NCBI RefSeq assembly: GCF_963580165.1 | Contig: NZ_CAUZLM010000005.1 | Location: forward strand, 124,001 to 188,000 | DNA from: Fructobacillus evanidus | Lineage (GTDB): Bacteria > Bacillota > Bacilli > Lactobacillales > Lactobacillaceae | DNA: 64,000 nucleotides | Reading direction: 5' to 3' | Shown: in pieces, positions 7,027-14,948 of the stretch | How the letters are laid out: the number at the start of each line of letters is the position of its first letter | How positions within the stretch are numbered: the first letter of the stretch is position 1 | Notes under the pieces: model-generated | What the model saw: the letters and a program-made list of their open reading frames with translations, nothing else | Database searches by the model: none | What the model was told of the DNA's origin: nothing | Made by a program: the position numbers and the translations under genes

Positions 7027-7869
7027 TCAAACCTCTCTGGAAGAAAATAAGGATGGTGCTAATGGTAACGCTGTTTGTTCGATACCTCTTATAATTGGAA
7101 CATTGAACATAACGATTTTTTGTTCCTGATTCGGAGAAGTTAATAATTCATTCAAACTCAAGCCACCTTTAGGAATCGTTGTACTATATCTTTTATCAAT
7201 TAGAGTAAATCCAACTGGAAAATCTTGTATTTCAGAATAAACAATTGCTCTTTTCAGCGGATTTTCATAATTATCAGTCAAATCCAAATTAGTTAAGAAT
7301 TTTTTTTGATATGAACGAATCCCACCATTGTAATCACTAGGTAAATATAAATTCATTCTAATTTCAAATCTGTCAGTAGGAAATTCATGACTATCAACAT
7401 CTAACAAGTATTCTCGGTTCATTTTCTGAAAATCAGAACCAGATCGACCACCATTTTTATAGTTCAAACTTAAAAACATTGCAACTATTTGTTTAGAAAC
7501 CAATAGAGGATTAATTAATGTCTCAAAACTATATACCTTTTTAGAATAATCATCATCTTTATCAGTTTTTCTAATAAGATTTGAAACCGAGTTTACAAAA
7601 TCAAGGTAGTGGGGAACATACTTTTTCCCAAAAAAACTATTATGTTCTCTACACAAACTATATTCCCCGGCTCCTCCTTGACTCTGCTTACCCCTCATCC
7701 CATTATGATCAAAATCATAGTCATCGGATAATATTCTTTCTAAATCAAGCGTTAATGCTTTACCGCTATTACCCGTTGCATGAGGTTGTATATGTTCAAA
7801 ACTCAAATGCTCAAAAAATTTTCCACAAACTGCACATTTTCCTGGTTTCCCTTTCAAAATTTCACCCAC
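7027..7869 (-). CDS. HNH-like endonuclease domain protein
   Basis: 280 residues. The N-terminal third looks like an HNH-type zinc nuclease: CAVCGKFF (CxxC) at residues 13-20, FEHIQPH near 29, and a second metal cluster SLCREHNSFFGKKYVPHY near 94 with Cys, His and Asn. The remaining 170 residues show no recognised domain and may bind DNA or partner proteins. The start is read as GTG at 7869 with only a weak upstream purine stretch, so it is uncertain. It sits 35 bases behind the DUF3883-like gene and 90 bases before the GIY-YIG/DUF2075 gene, on the same strand. Together they could supply two different nucleases to one defence module. Confidence 0.65.
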   Translation of the reverse strand: MGEILKGKPGKCAVCGKFFEHLSFEHIQPHATGNSGKALTLDLERILSDDYDFDHNGMRGKQSQGGAGEYSLCREHNSFFGKKYVPHYLDFVNSVSNLIRKTDKDDDYSKKVYSFETLINPLLVSKQIVAMFLSLNYKNGGRSGSDFQKMNREYLLDVDSHEFPTDRFEIRMNLYLPSDYNGGIRSYQKKFLTNLDLTDNYENPLKRAIVYSEIQDFPVGFTLIDKRYSTTIPKGGLSLNELLTSPNQEQKIVMFNVPIIRGIEQTALPLAPSLFSSREV

Positions 7870-7904
7870 TTTCTAAATTTTAAATTAATAACAAAAGGTA
7901 TAAC

Positions 7905-8399
7905 TTATATCAAAGCCCTATATTTGACTGGACTCAAGCTGATGCCCTGAAAACGATCGCCATTTACTTTGAAGAACTCAATTTTATCTTTGCTTTCTAG
8001 TATGTTCTGAACATTATAGATACGATAAAGAACATAATTATCTGAATGTTTCAAGGCAAAATCAACTTCATTATCACTAATATAAAAAGGTGCATCTTTT
8101 CCTTGGGTCGTCGTCTTTACTTCAATAAAAACTTCACGACCCTCTTCATCGAACGATAAAATATCGTATCCCAAACCATCACCTTGTTTAACAGAAACAT
8201 GTTCCACCTTTTCTGCCAAATCTGGATATCTTTTTAACTTTTCTTTTTCAAAATTTAAGACAGCTTTTTCACCGAAGAAACCAACCTCACTATTACTTTT
8301 TTGCACTTCATCATACTTAACCTTTCGACCTTTCTTAATCGTATTACTACTGTTCACAGGTTTTTCTTTAGAAGTTGATGGGGCAGCTGTTTCAATCAA
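7905..8399 (-). CDS. DUF3883-like (PD-(D/E)XK-type) domain, 3' part of a split gene
   Basis: 164 residues. After a polar, lysine-rich linker (1-45), the C-terminal part resembles DUF3883, a restriction-endonuclease-like domain often attached to restriction helicases and McrB-type proteins. Core: VGFFGEKAVL near 40, then GLGYDILSFDEEGREVFIEVKTT near 75-97, which supplies the D...ExK triad. The nominal start is a TTG at 8399 without a ribosome binding site, overlapping the preceding stop. Extending this frame upstream keeps a protein-like sequence, and a one-base slip in an A5 run (8415-8419 or 8426-8430) would fuse it to the MrcB_N-like ORF. I read it as the C-terminal half of one gene. Confidence 0.7.
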   Translation of the reverse strand: MIETAAPSTSKEKPVNSSNTIKKGRKVKYDEVQKSNSEVGFFGEKAVLNFEKEKLKRYPDLAEKVEHVSVKQGDGLGYDILSFDEEGREVFIEVKTTTQGKDAPFYISDNEVDFALKHSDNYVLYRIYNVQNILESKDKIEFFKVNGDRFQGISLSPVKYRALI

Positions 8400-9094
8400 T
8401 TGAGCAACTGGTAGTTTTTGGGCAATTTTTCTGCACTATCGCTGGACAAAGAATCTGATCTTTCATTAACAGACAGAATGTATTCAATACTTTCCGCAAC
8501 ATTATGACTATTAACTAAAACTTTCTTAACATCTTTCAAACATGCTATCATATTGATCAAATCATTTTCCATCTGCTCATTAGTTGGTAAATGATTGGTT
8601 TCATATTTGATGCTAAATATATTACAACGCTCATAACCAGCGACCAGATCATTTGACTCTGTTGGTTGGAGCAAGTGAATTGGTTCCGTTGTCATACGAT
8701 TATTTTTAGTTGTCAGTATATTTTGAAAATGTTTAACCACATATTTTGCTTGTTTTTTGGCATTGTGACCGTAAGTATCTTTAAAAAATGTCCAACCTTG
8801 ATTTAATGAAACATATACACTTTTCATGTCAGAGGAAAAGAGATAAACGATATAAAAGTCACGAGTAGCTGATGTTGATATTTCTTCATCAAAAACTCCA
8901 ATCCAAGGAACAGTTGCCCATTGTCCTTGACCAGGTGAACCAGATGTGACAATACCATCACCTAACACATCGTCTTCTACATTCTCTTGAAATCCATCTC
9001 GTAAAAGTTTAGCTAAAGGATTTTTTGCAAATGCCCTTTCTTTTTCACGTGTATAATCACTGAGGACTGTGCTGATAATACTTCTTATAGTCAT
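8396..9094 (-). CDS. MrcB N-terminal-domain-like (DUF3578) protein, 5' part of a split gene
   Basis: 232 residues. It resembles the MrcB_N / DUF3578 domain, the target-recognition part of some McrB-like type IV restriction proteins: conserved GQGQWATVPWIGVFD near residue 55, then FYIVYLFSSDMKSVYVSLNQGW near 80-102 and a YxxK...F segment. The start at 9094 has an AGGAG site 7-8 bases upstream and a plausible promoter. It is the first gene of the AT-rich cassette. The ORF stops at 8396 in an unremarkable tail, while the neighbouring frame continues into the DUF3883-like domain. A frameshift or programmed slippage at an A5 run is likely. No AAA+ GTPase (McrB motor) is fused here. Confidence 0.7.
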   Translation of the reverse strand: MTIRSIISTVLSDYTREKERAFAKNPLAKLLRDGFQENVEDDVLGDGIVTSGSPGQGQWATVPWIGVFDEEISTSATRDFYIVYLFSSDMKSVYVSLNQGWTFFKDTYGHNAKKQAKYVVKHFQNILTTKNNRMTTEPIHLLQPTESNDLVAGYERCNIFSIKYETNHLPTNEQMENDLINMIACLKDVKKVLVNSHNVAESIEYILSVNERSDSLSSDSAEKLPKNYQLLN

Positions 9095-9123
9095 ACCATT
9101 CTCTCCTATACATTTTTGTATTT

Positions 9124-9152
9124 ATTGTATAGCACAAAGAGACAAAGTTCAG
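9124..9152 (-). promoter_or_regulatory. Candidate promoter of the defence-like cassette
   Basis: Extended -10 TGCTATACA (minus strand, hexamer 9127-9132), with CTGAAC about 15 bases upstream as a weak -35. The position fits the first gene of the cassette starting at 9094. Confidence 0.4.
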
Positions 9153-9182
9153 TTTTTTGTATACTTTTTTTCGTTTCAACAC

Positions 9183-9224
9183 AAAAACTCCACTTCCTGT
9201 TTATCAGGATAGCGGAGCTTTTTA
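9183..9224 (-). terminator. Terminator after amidohydrolase 1
   Basis: Imperfect hairpin with AAGCTCCGC...GTGGAGTTTTT arms read on the minus strand. It lies about 30 bases past the stop at 9252 and separates the metabolic region from the defence-like cassette. It also has a T run on the plus strand. Confidence 0.7.
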
Positions 9225-9251
9225 ATATACAAATATTATTGTTAATACTAG

Positions 9252-10433
9252 TTAAAATTGACGTTCACCAGACAAGTAAACCTCTTTATCTTCTTGTTGA
9301 ACGGCCTTAACATCTACTAATGGATTTTCGTCCAAAACCAAAAAGTCAGCATACTTTCCCTTTTCCAATGAACCATATTCATCAGAGACCTTCATCAATT
9401 CGGCAGCGTTCCATGATGTGTACAAGGCCTCAAATGGTGTTGCATCTTCATTCTTAACCATCAATTCCAATTCAACAGGCGTCATATCGAAGCCATTAAA
9501 TGGCGTTCCAGCATCTGTACCAAGAGTCACCTTAACTCCCTTTTTCCACGCTTTTTTGATATTTTCAAAACCGTCATCCAAAGCTACTTGCATTTTCTTG
9601 CTTTCCCACTCCGGGATCTTTCCCTTAGCAAGTTCAGCTACACCCCACGCAGCGATCAATGTTGGTGTCAAATAAGTGCCATTCTTGGCCATCATATCAG
9701 CTTCTTCATCGTTGACATAAAAACCGTGTTCAATTGAATCCACTCCCGCTTCAAGTGCATTCATAATTCCTGGATTACCTTCAGCGTGAGCACCAACTGG
9801 TACTCCTTGGTGATGAGCCTCGACAACTGCTGTGCGCATTTCTTCAACACTTAATTGTGTACTCGACATGTCATCTCCGGCGGTCATAACACCACCGGTG
9901 GCAATCAATTTAACTGCTTTGACCCCTTTTTTCAATCCAACACGAACAGCATGACGCATCGCATCAGGAGAATCAACAAGGTTACCCATATTCGGCATAT
10001 CCCCATGACCACCCGTCATCGAAAAAGCGCCACCGGAAGGCAAAATGTGAGGGACTTTCTTCAATTTACCTTCTTTACTCATGCGGTTGAAAGTAATGTC
10101 GACATCATATGCACTGCCACATTCCCGGATATAAGTCACACCTGATTTTAAAAGAGTACGTAGACTATCGACCGATCGAACTGCAATTTCAGTTTCGTTA
10201 GTGTTTGAACCACCATCACCACGACTAGGATCAGCAACAATATGTGTATGACAGTTCATAAGCCCAGGAATAACATACTTACCATGCAAGTCAACTGCTT
10301 CCTCAGGACCGTCCCCCGTCCCCATTTTCGTAATTTTACCTGTTTCTTGGTCAACAGCAAACCAGCTGTTTTCTTCAATATGATCATGTTTTCCGTCAAA
10401 TAAATTAAAATTTTTAAAACTAACTTCTGCCAT
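9252..10433 (-). CDS. Metal-dependent amidohydrolase (imidazolonepropionase/prolidase-like), copy 1
   Basis: 393 residues, amidohydrolase superfamily with all metal-site elements: HTHIV near residue 61, the carboxylatable Lys in VKLIATGGV near 175, HAEGNPG near 218, IEHG near 236, and GTDAGTPF near 307. Close relatives hydrolyse Xaa-Pro or acyl-amino-acid type substrates; the substrate here cannot be read from sequence. The start at 10433 has an AGAGGAA site. It is divergent from the attenuator-controlled transporter and M20 dipeptidase operon, and paralogous to the gene at 16311-17486, which is itself next to a paralogue of the same transporter. This points to a shared job in dipeptide or N-acyl amino acid use. 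Confidence 0.85.
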   Translation of the reverse strand: MAEVSFKNFNLFDGKHDHIEENSWFAVDQETGKITKMGTGDGPEEAVDLHGKYVIPGLMNCHTHIVADPSRGDGGSNTNETEIAVRSVDSLRTLLKSGVTYIRECGSAYDVDITFNRMSKEGKLKKVPHILPSGGAFSMTGGHGDMPNMGNLVDSPDAMRHAVRVGLKKGVKAVKLIATGGVMTAGDDMSSTQLSVEEMRTAVVEAHHQGVPVGAHAEGNPGIMNALEAGVDSIEHGFYVNDEEADMMAKNGTYLTPTLIAAWGVAELAKGKIPEWESKKMQVALDDGFENIKKAWKKGVKVTLGTDAGTPFNGFDMTPVELELMVKNEDATPFEALYTSWNAAELMKVSDEYGSLEKGKYADFLVLDENPLVDVKAVQQEDKEVYLSGERQF

Positions 10434-10595
10434 CGCTATTCCTCTTTCTAATTTTTAACTAATCTTTTTATCATGATAATTCTTAATTAATAATTTGTAA
10501 ATAGAGTATTTTTGTTATTTAAACAACATTTATAAGCGTTTAATGTATAAAGATTTCTAAATTAATTTTATCATTACATTAATAAAATTAAAGAC

Positions 10596-10624
10596 TTGCA
10601 ATTATTTTATAATAGTTCTATCAT
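10596..10624 (+). promoter_or_regulatory. Promoter of leader ORF / transporter 1 operon
   Basis: TTGCAA (10596-10601), 17-base spacer, TATCAT (10619-10624), in a very AT-rich stretch. It would start transcription about 30 bases before the leader ORF at 10661. A loose catabolite-element look-alike (near 10533) has two mismatches and is not called. Confidence 0.6.
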
Positions 10625-10660
10625 AATCATAATTTAAAAAATAACAAAAGGAAAAAGCTA

Positions 10661-10786
10661 ATGACTTTTAACTCTGGGAACCAATTAAGCCTAATTAAAT
10701 CCCTAGCTATTATCGCCTTGCCTGCCATTTTGATTACTGTCATTTTGTCAATTATCATTTTGCAGCCTGTGCGAATAATCAGCTAG
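10661..10786 (+). CDS. Ile/Leu-rich leader peptide (or small membrane protein)
   Basis: A 41-codon ORF too short for most gene callers, preceded by AAAGGAAAA about 5 bases before the ATG. The peptide is hydrophobic, with 11 Ile and about 7 Leu, including an Ile triplet (codons 31-33). Its last codons form the first arm of an RNA hairpin series that ends in a strong terminator before the transporter gene at 10938. That layout is the classic form of a ribosome-controlled attenuator leader peptide. Ile/Leu richness would make branched-chain aminoacyl-tRNA shortage the natural signal. A plain one-helix membrane protein is the alternative. Confidence 0.65.
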   Translation: MTFNSGNQLSLIKSLAIIALPAILITVILSIIILQPVRIIS

Positions 10787-10898
10787 TTTTTTCGACATTA
10801 GCTTTTTTGTAAATCCGCACAGGCAACCATAAACTGTACGGAAATATTTTTTCTCGAGATCCGTGCAAACAATAATTGTCTGTACGGATTTTTCTTTT
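10765..10898 (+). promoter_or_regulatory. Five-segment transcription attenuator
   Basis: Five complementary segments: 1 GCCTGTGCG (10765-10773), 2 TCCGCACAGGC (10814-10824), 3 CTGTACGGA (10834-10842), 4 ATCCGTGCA (10859-10867), 5 TGTACGGAT (10881-10889). 1:2 pairs perfectly over 9 bp. 2:3 pairs 8 of 9. 3:4 pairs 8 in a row (one G-T). 4:5 pairs 9 (one G-T), continues with ACAA/TTGT, and is followed by a T run: a terminator. Pairings 1:2 + 3:4 exclude the terminator, while 2:3 + 4:5 form it. A ribosome completing the leader ORF (stop at 10784) would cover segment 1 and favour termination. Confidence 0.7.
10857..10898 (+). terminator. Attenuator terminator before transporter 1
   Basis: Stem 10859-10867 with 10881-10889, extended by ACAA/TTGT and a 3-base loop, followed by ATTTTTCTTTT. 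It is the off-state structure of the attenuator and lies 40-80 bases before the transporter start. Confidence 0.8.
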
Positions 10899-10937
10899 GT
10901 CATTTGGAAAATAAAAAAATGAGAAGAGGTATATCGA

Positions 10938-12113
10938 ATGTCTTTTGTATTTTCAATTTTTATGGTCATGCTCTTCATCTTAATTGGTGAATGGGTATCG
11001 AAGGCCAGCCATGCATACATCCCATCAGTTTTCATTACTGCCATCTTATTTGTGATCAGTTATTGGACTTTCATGCCCAAAACATTCGTTGCTTCTGCTT
11101 CTTTTGGTCCACAATTCGCCCAAATTTGTATCGCCCTACTTCTCGTTCATCTTGGAACATTGATGAGCCTGAAGCAACTGCTGAAGCAGTGGAAAGCGGT
11201 CTGTATTTCCTTACTGGGCGTTTGTGGCACTATCGCTTTAACACTAATCGTCGGCCACTTCTTCTTTAACTGGAAATCGGTCATTGCTGCTATTCCGCCT
11301 TTAACTGGAGGCCTCGTCTCAGCAACACTTATGGTAACTGGTTTAAAGGCTCAAGGATTGACCGCCTTTATTGCACTACCTGTTACTATGTTTGTTACGC
11401 ATTCAATCTTTGGTTACCCACTAACAGCTGCTCTTCTCAAATCGGAAAGTAAGCGGTTATTATCCAACTTTTCACAGGCAAAGGCTGAAAATCCAGACCT
11501 TGTAACCAAAGTTGAAGACGAAAATCAAGTAACCAAAAAGTCAGTAGTACCGGAGGGCTATAGCACGTCAGCATACATGATCACCAAAGTAGCAGCTGTC
11601 GCTCTATTAGCTCAATTATTTGGCATGTTAACTCATAACTTCCTTAATGTTAACGTCGTCTACCTTATTTTTGGTGTCTTAGCTCATCAGCTTGGATTCT
11701 TGGAAGACAAAGTTCTAGAGAAAGCTGGGGTTTCCAACTGGCTCATGTATGGATTGATTGCCTTCGTCTTTTCACAACTAAGCGTTGTCACGCCAAATGG
11801 TATGCTGTCCATCATTGGTGAGATCATCGTCTTAATCTTGTTAGGAATGCTTGGCATGTTCTTGGCATCCTGGGCATTATCAAAACCATTTGGTATGTCT
11901 TGGCAAATGGCATTTGCCTGTGCTTTGACCGCCTTATTTGGTTTTCCAGCAGACTACATTATGACAAATGAAGTTGCCAATAACGTTGCGCAAAATGAAG
12001 AAGAAAAAAATTATCTTCTAAATAACATGATGCCAAAGATGCTCGTCGGTGGTTTTGCCACCGTTTCAGTCGCCTCGGTTATCATCGCTTCAATTTTTAT
12101 GAAACTGTTATGA
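10938..12113 (+). CDS. Polytopic membrane transporter (GltS/ESS-like), copy 1
   Basis: 391-residue membrane protein with about 10-11 hydrophobic segments and two symmetric halves joined by a polar loop (residues 165-210). Gly-rich re-entrant-like segments IPPLTGGLVSATLMVTG near 118 and FGFPADYIMTNE near 333 recall the sodium/glutamate symporter (ESS) fold. I cannot assign the substrate. The ATG at 10938 follows AGAAGAGG. It is under the leader/attenuator, and an M20 dipeptidase gene starts 13 bases after its stop, so the pair probably imports and cleaves a dipeptide-like compound. The paralogue at 17530-18702 is next to a second amidohydrolase. Confidence 0.75.
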   Translation: MSFVFSIFMVMLFILIGEWVSKASHAYIPSVFITAILFVISYWTFMPKTFVASASFGPQFAQICIALLLVHLGTLMSLKQLLKQWKAVCISLLGVCGTIALTLIVGHFFFNWKSVIAAIPPLTGGLVSATLMVTGLKAQGLTAFIALPVTMFVTHSIFGYPLTAALLKSESKRLLSNFSQAKAENPDLVTKVEDENQVTKKSVVPEGYSTSAYMITKVAAVALLAQLFGMLTHNFLNVNVVYLIFGVLAHQLGFLEDKVLEKAGVSNWLMYGLIAFVFSQLSVVTPNGMLSIIGEIIVLILLGMLGMFLASWALSKPFGMSWQMAFACALTALFGFPADYIMTNEVANNVAQNEEEKNYLLNNMMPKMLVGGFATVSVASVIIASIFMKLL

Positions 12114-12126
12114 TTGGAGAATAAAA

Positions 12127-13467
12127 ATGGTTAATAACAAAATTACCGAATATGTTCAAAATCACATCACTGATTTTTTCGATTACCTAACATTTCAAAG
12201 TATCTCAACTCAAAACAAGGGGATTCCAGAGACTACGAAATGGCTCGTACAACAGTTTAAAGAATTAGGTGCGGAAGTTGCTGAAACTTGGCATGACCAA
12301 GGAGCCAATCCAATTGTTTATGCTTCTTTTAAGGGAAACAGTGACAAAACAGTATTGTTTTACAACCATTATGACGTTCAACCACCCGAACCACTCTCCG
12401 AATGGAAGAGCGATCCATTCATCCCGACCGTCCGAGAAGGAAAAATCTTTGCTCGTGGCATTTGTGATGACAAAGGCGAATTAATTTCACGACTGACGAT
12501 TATTAAGTACTTTATGGAAAACGGTGGTCTACCAGTCAATATGAAATTTTTTGTTGAAGGTTCCGAAGAAATTGGTAGTCCAAAAGTTGATGAATACGTT
12601 TCAGCCCATCAAAAAGAACTGGCATCAGATGTCTGTATTTGGGAAGGTGGCAGCAAAGATGAAAATGAAGATTTTCAAATTACTTGTGGTTTAAAAGGCG
12701 TGATTGCTCTTGACCTAGAGGTCAAAACGGCCACTCGTGATATTCACTCATCGCTAGCAACCTATGCCCCAAATGCAGCTTGGCGGCTTGTTCAAGCACT
12801 AAACTCGATGAAATCAATATCGGGAAAAATTGAAGTAGCTGGCTTTTATGACAAAGTCCAAGAACTAACGCCCGAAACTCAGGCGGTTGTTGATGGCACC
12901 TCATTCAATACTCGTCAGGCTATCCAGAATGCAGGAATTTTGACTGATAAATTAGTATCAAATAATCATGAGTACGACCTTGTCAACGGCACTACTATGA
13001 CGATAAATGGCCTGTCTTCTGGATACCAGGGTGCCGGCGTTAAAACCATTATTCCAAAGTCAGCTGCTGCAAAAATTGACTGTCGGTTGGTTCCTGACCA
13101 GGATCCAGATGAGATTTTTGAACTAATCCGACAGCATTTAGGCCAAAATGGATTTACAGATATAAAAATCACAAAAACAGCCAGTGTTAAGCCATTCCGA
13201 ACAAACCTAACTGATCCATTCATCCAGTTAACAAAGTCAGTAGCCGAGGAGGTTTACCAAGGTAAAGTCGCTCTCATACCAAACATGGCTGGGGGCGGTC
13301 CTGCCTATCCATTTTATGACGTATTAAACGACCCAATCGTGATGGTTGGTATCCACTACGCAGGTAGTGGTCCTCATGCACCAAATGAAAATATTCGAGT
13401 GCAAGACTTTATCGATGGATCAGCTTATATGGCCAAACTCTTAACTGCTTACGGAACTGAAAAATAA
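12127..13467 (+). CDS. M20 family metallopeptidase (CNDP/DapE-like dipeptidase)
   Basis: 446 residues, M20 peptidase with both domains. Metal and catalytic residues are visible: YNHYDVQPP near 80 (zinc His and catalytic Asp), RGICDDKGE near 112 (bridging Asp), EGSEEIGSP near 145 (catalytic Glu-Glu), a WEGGS segment near 172, the dimerisation domain with DIHSS near 208, and the C-terminal His in GSGPHAPNE near 418. Relatives are cytosolic di- and tripeptidases or acyl-amino-acid deacylases. It is translationally close to the transporter upstream and shares its attenuator. Terminator at 13514-13550. Confidence 0.88.
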   Translation: MVNNKITEYVQNHITDFFDYLTFQSISTQNKGIPETTKWLVQQFKELGAEVAETWHDQGANPIVYASFKGNSDKTVLFYNHYDVQPPEPLSEWKSDPFIPTVREGKIFARGICDDKGELISRLTIIKYFMENGGLPVNMKFFVEGSEEIGSPKVDEYVSAHQKELASDVCIWEGGSKDENEDFQITCGLKGVIALDLEVKTATRDIHSSLATYAPNAAWRLVQALNSMKSISGKIEVAGFYDKVQELTPETQAVVDGTSFNTRQAIQNAGILTDKLVSNNHEYDLVNGTTMTINGLSSGYQGAGVKTIIPKSAAAKIDCRLVPDQDPDEIFELIRQHLGQNGFTDIKITKTASVKPFRTNLTDPFIQLTKSVAEEVYQGKVALIPNMAGGGPAYPFYDVLNDPIVMVGIHYAGSGPHAPNENIRVQDFIDGSAYMAKLLTAYGTEK

Positions 13468-13513
13468 ATCAGATATCATTGCTTATAAGGGTTATATTCT
13501 TTAAATAATTAAT

Positions 13514-13550
13514 AAAAGCTCCTCAGTCTTTCAAGTCTGAGGAGCTTTTT
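13514..13550. terminator. Bidirectional terminator between M20 peptidase and PucR-type regulator
   Basis: Strong stem AAAGCTCCTCAG / CTGAGGAGCTTT (13516-13527 with 13537-13548), with T-rich flanks on both strands. It serves the plus-strand operon ending at 13467 and the minus-strand one ending at 13645. Confidence 0.88.
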
Positions 13551-13644
13551 AACTCATAAATAAAATGAACTGGCTTTGAGCGATCGCGGAAACTTTCACC
13601 TATTTCAACAATTTTCATGTGCACCTTAGCAAGTAATATCCGCC

Positions 13645-14859
13645 CTAATACCAAATTTCATACAGCTGAACCGCTAGACGCATCTTTTCATTGTCATCTG
13701 CATTGCTGAGATCCATATCGAGGATTTTTTCAATTTTTTGCAAGCGGTAAAAGGCCGTGTTGCGGTGGATGAAGAGCGCTTCAGCCGCTTTGGCGATTGA
13801 TTCGTTGGAAGAAAAGAAAGTCATTAAAAGGGAAAGATACTGTTCTTGGTCAGCCACCTTGAGCTCGAAGAGCGGTTGGAGGACCGCATCGACGAAGATG
13901 GTGGCTTCTTTTTTGGGCACCAGTCGCAAGACATCCGTCACCTGTTGGGGGTTGTACTGGTGCGGCCTTTGCAACTGGCGATTTTTGGCCGTATCAAGGG
14001 CCTTGTCGGCCTCGTCGAGCAATTGTTGGAAGTTGACCAACGATTTTTGATACATCGTATAGCCGATTAGGTTGCGCTCATTGGGGAAATGGGCGAGCAG
14101 GAATTTTTCCAAATCCGGTAAGATATCCGGCAAATCAGGGGTTTCCTTGACTAAGGCAAAAATTTTGAAATTCCAATTTAGCAAGACAATCGGTTGCTTG
14201 ATTTTATTGAAATACCAATAGATATAGTCCGCCACCCGATGCATCACAAATTGATGGTTACCAGTATTTTTTGACCTGGCCTCGTCGACCGCAAATGCCT
14301 GATATTGGTCATCAATATCCAAGCCATTCAACTTAAGAATTCCGACAAACGGCTCCTTAGCAATCGGTTGGGCAATAAAAGTTTCAAAGACCTCACTCTT
14401 GCGTTGGCGCTCGTTTTTGACGTTGATGTGGACCTGCAGACTTTCAAGACTAAGCAGGTTGACCATGTTTGAAATCAGCAAGTCCTCTGCTGATTTTTTA
14501 GCGGGAATTGCCGCAAAAATGACGAACCGACGCGTCAGCTTATCGATCGTTTTGAGAGGGTAAATGGTATAGCGCTCAAAAATAGTTTGAGGCTCTTCCA
14601 TGTTGATTAAATCAAGATCTTTGCTGGTGTAAGCCAGGAGTTCTTCATCAATATCGGCCGTACTATTCTTGGCTTTCAGCCGACCAAAAGAGTCGATGAT
14701 GTAGGCATCGACGCCGAGCATCGCCGTAATCTGATTTAGAATTTGATCATCCGGCTGTTTGGCCAAAATGTACTTAGAAATGGCCAGATTTTGATCCATA
14801 ATCGCCGATAGTTGCTCGTTTTCTTCCGCCAAAATGGGCATTTCAACTTTATGCAGCAT
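13645..14859 (-). CDS. PucR/CdaR-family transcriptional regulator
   Basis: 404 residues. The C terminus (about 340-404) is a PucR-type helix-turn-helix: SIAKAAEALFIHRNTAFYRLQKIEKIL, diagnostic of the PucR/CdaR family. The first 150 residues may be a sensory domain, followed by a GGDEF-like region around 180-290 as in CdaR. Such proteins sense small molecules and usually activate nearby catabolic genes. The ATG at 14859 (weak GAGA site) is preferred over the GTG at 14877. Placed among the two amidohydrolase/transporter modules and transcribed behind the aminotransferase, it is the best candidate regulator of that locus. A 17-base motif shared by two promoters nearby may be its site (inference). 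Confidence 0.82.
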   Translation of the reverse strand: MLHKVEMPILAEENEQLSAIMDQNLAISKYILAKQPDDQILNQITAMLGVDAYIIDSFGRLKAKNSTADIDEELLAYTSKDLDLINMEEPQTIFERYTIYPLKTIDKLTRRFVIFAAIPAKKSAEDLLISNMVNLLSLESLQVHINVKNERQRKSEVFETFIAQPIAKEPFVGILKLNGLDIDDQYQAFAVDEARSKNTGNHQFVMHRVADYIYWYFNKIKQPIVLLNWNFKIFALVKETPDLPDILPDLEKFLLAHFPNERNLIGYTMYQKSLVNFQQLLDEADKALDTAKNRQLQRPHQYNPQQVTDVLRLVPKKEATIFVDAVLQPLFELKVADQEQYLSLLMTFFSSNESIAKAAEALFIHRNTAFYRLQKIEKILDMDLSNADDNEKMRLAVQLYEIWY

Positions 14860-14948
14860 AGTGATTCTCGGGTCCACTCAAAAGAATCTTCACTTACTTA
14901 TCCCAACATCTTTTTCGACCCTCTCCCCTTCGATTTGTTTCACATATC

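Noticed and set aside
7027..7869. HNH gene as a homing endonuclease
   Set aside because: No intron or intein host gene is interrupted, and it lies in line with the other cassette genes.
2010..9094. Prophage or insertion sequence
   Set aside because: No integrase, transposase, phage structural gene, terminal repeats or attachment-site duplication was seen, although the cassette is AT-rich.
9116..9310. Plus-strand 64-codon ORF upstream of the defence-like cassette
   Set aside because: It runs through a promoter, a terminator and the end of amidohydrolase 1 in reverse, with no start signal.
10525..10545. Catabolite-responsive element upstream of the leader ORF
   Set aside because: Two of the key positions (the G and the C of the consensus arms) mismatch.
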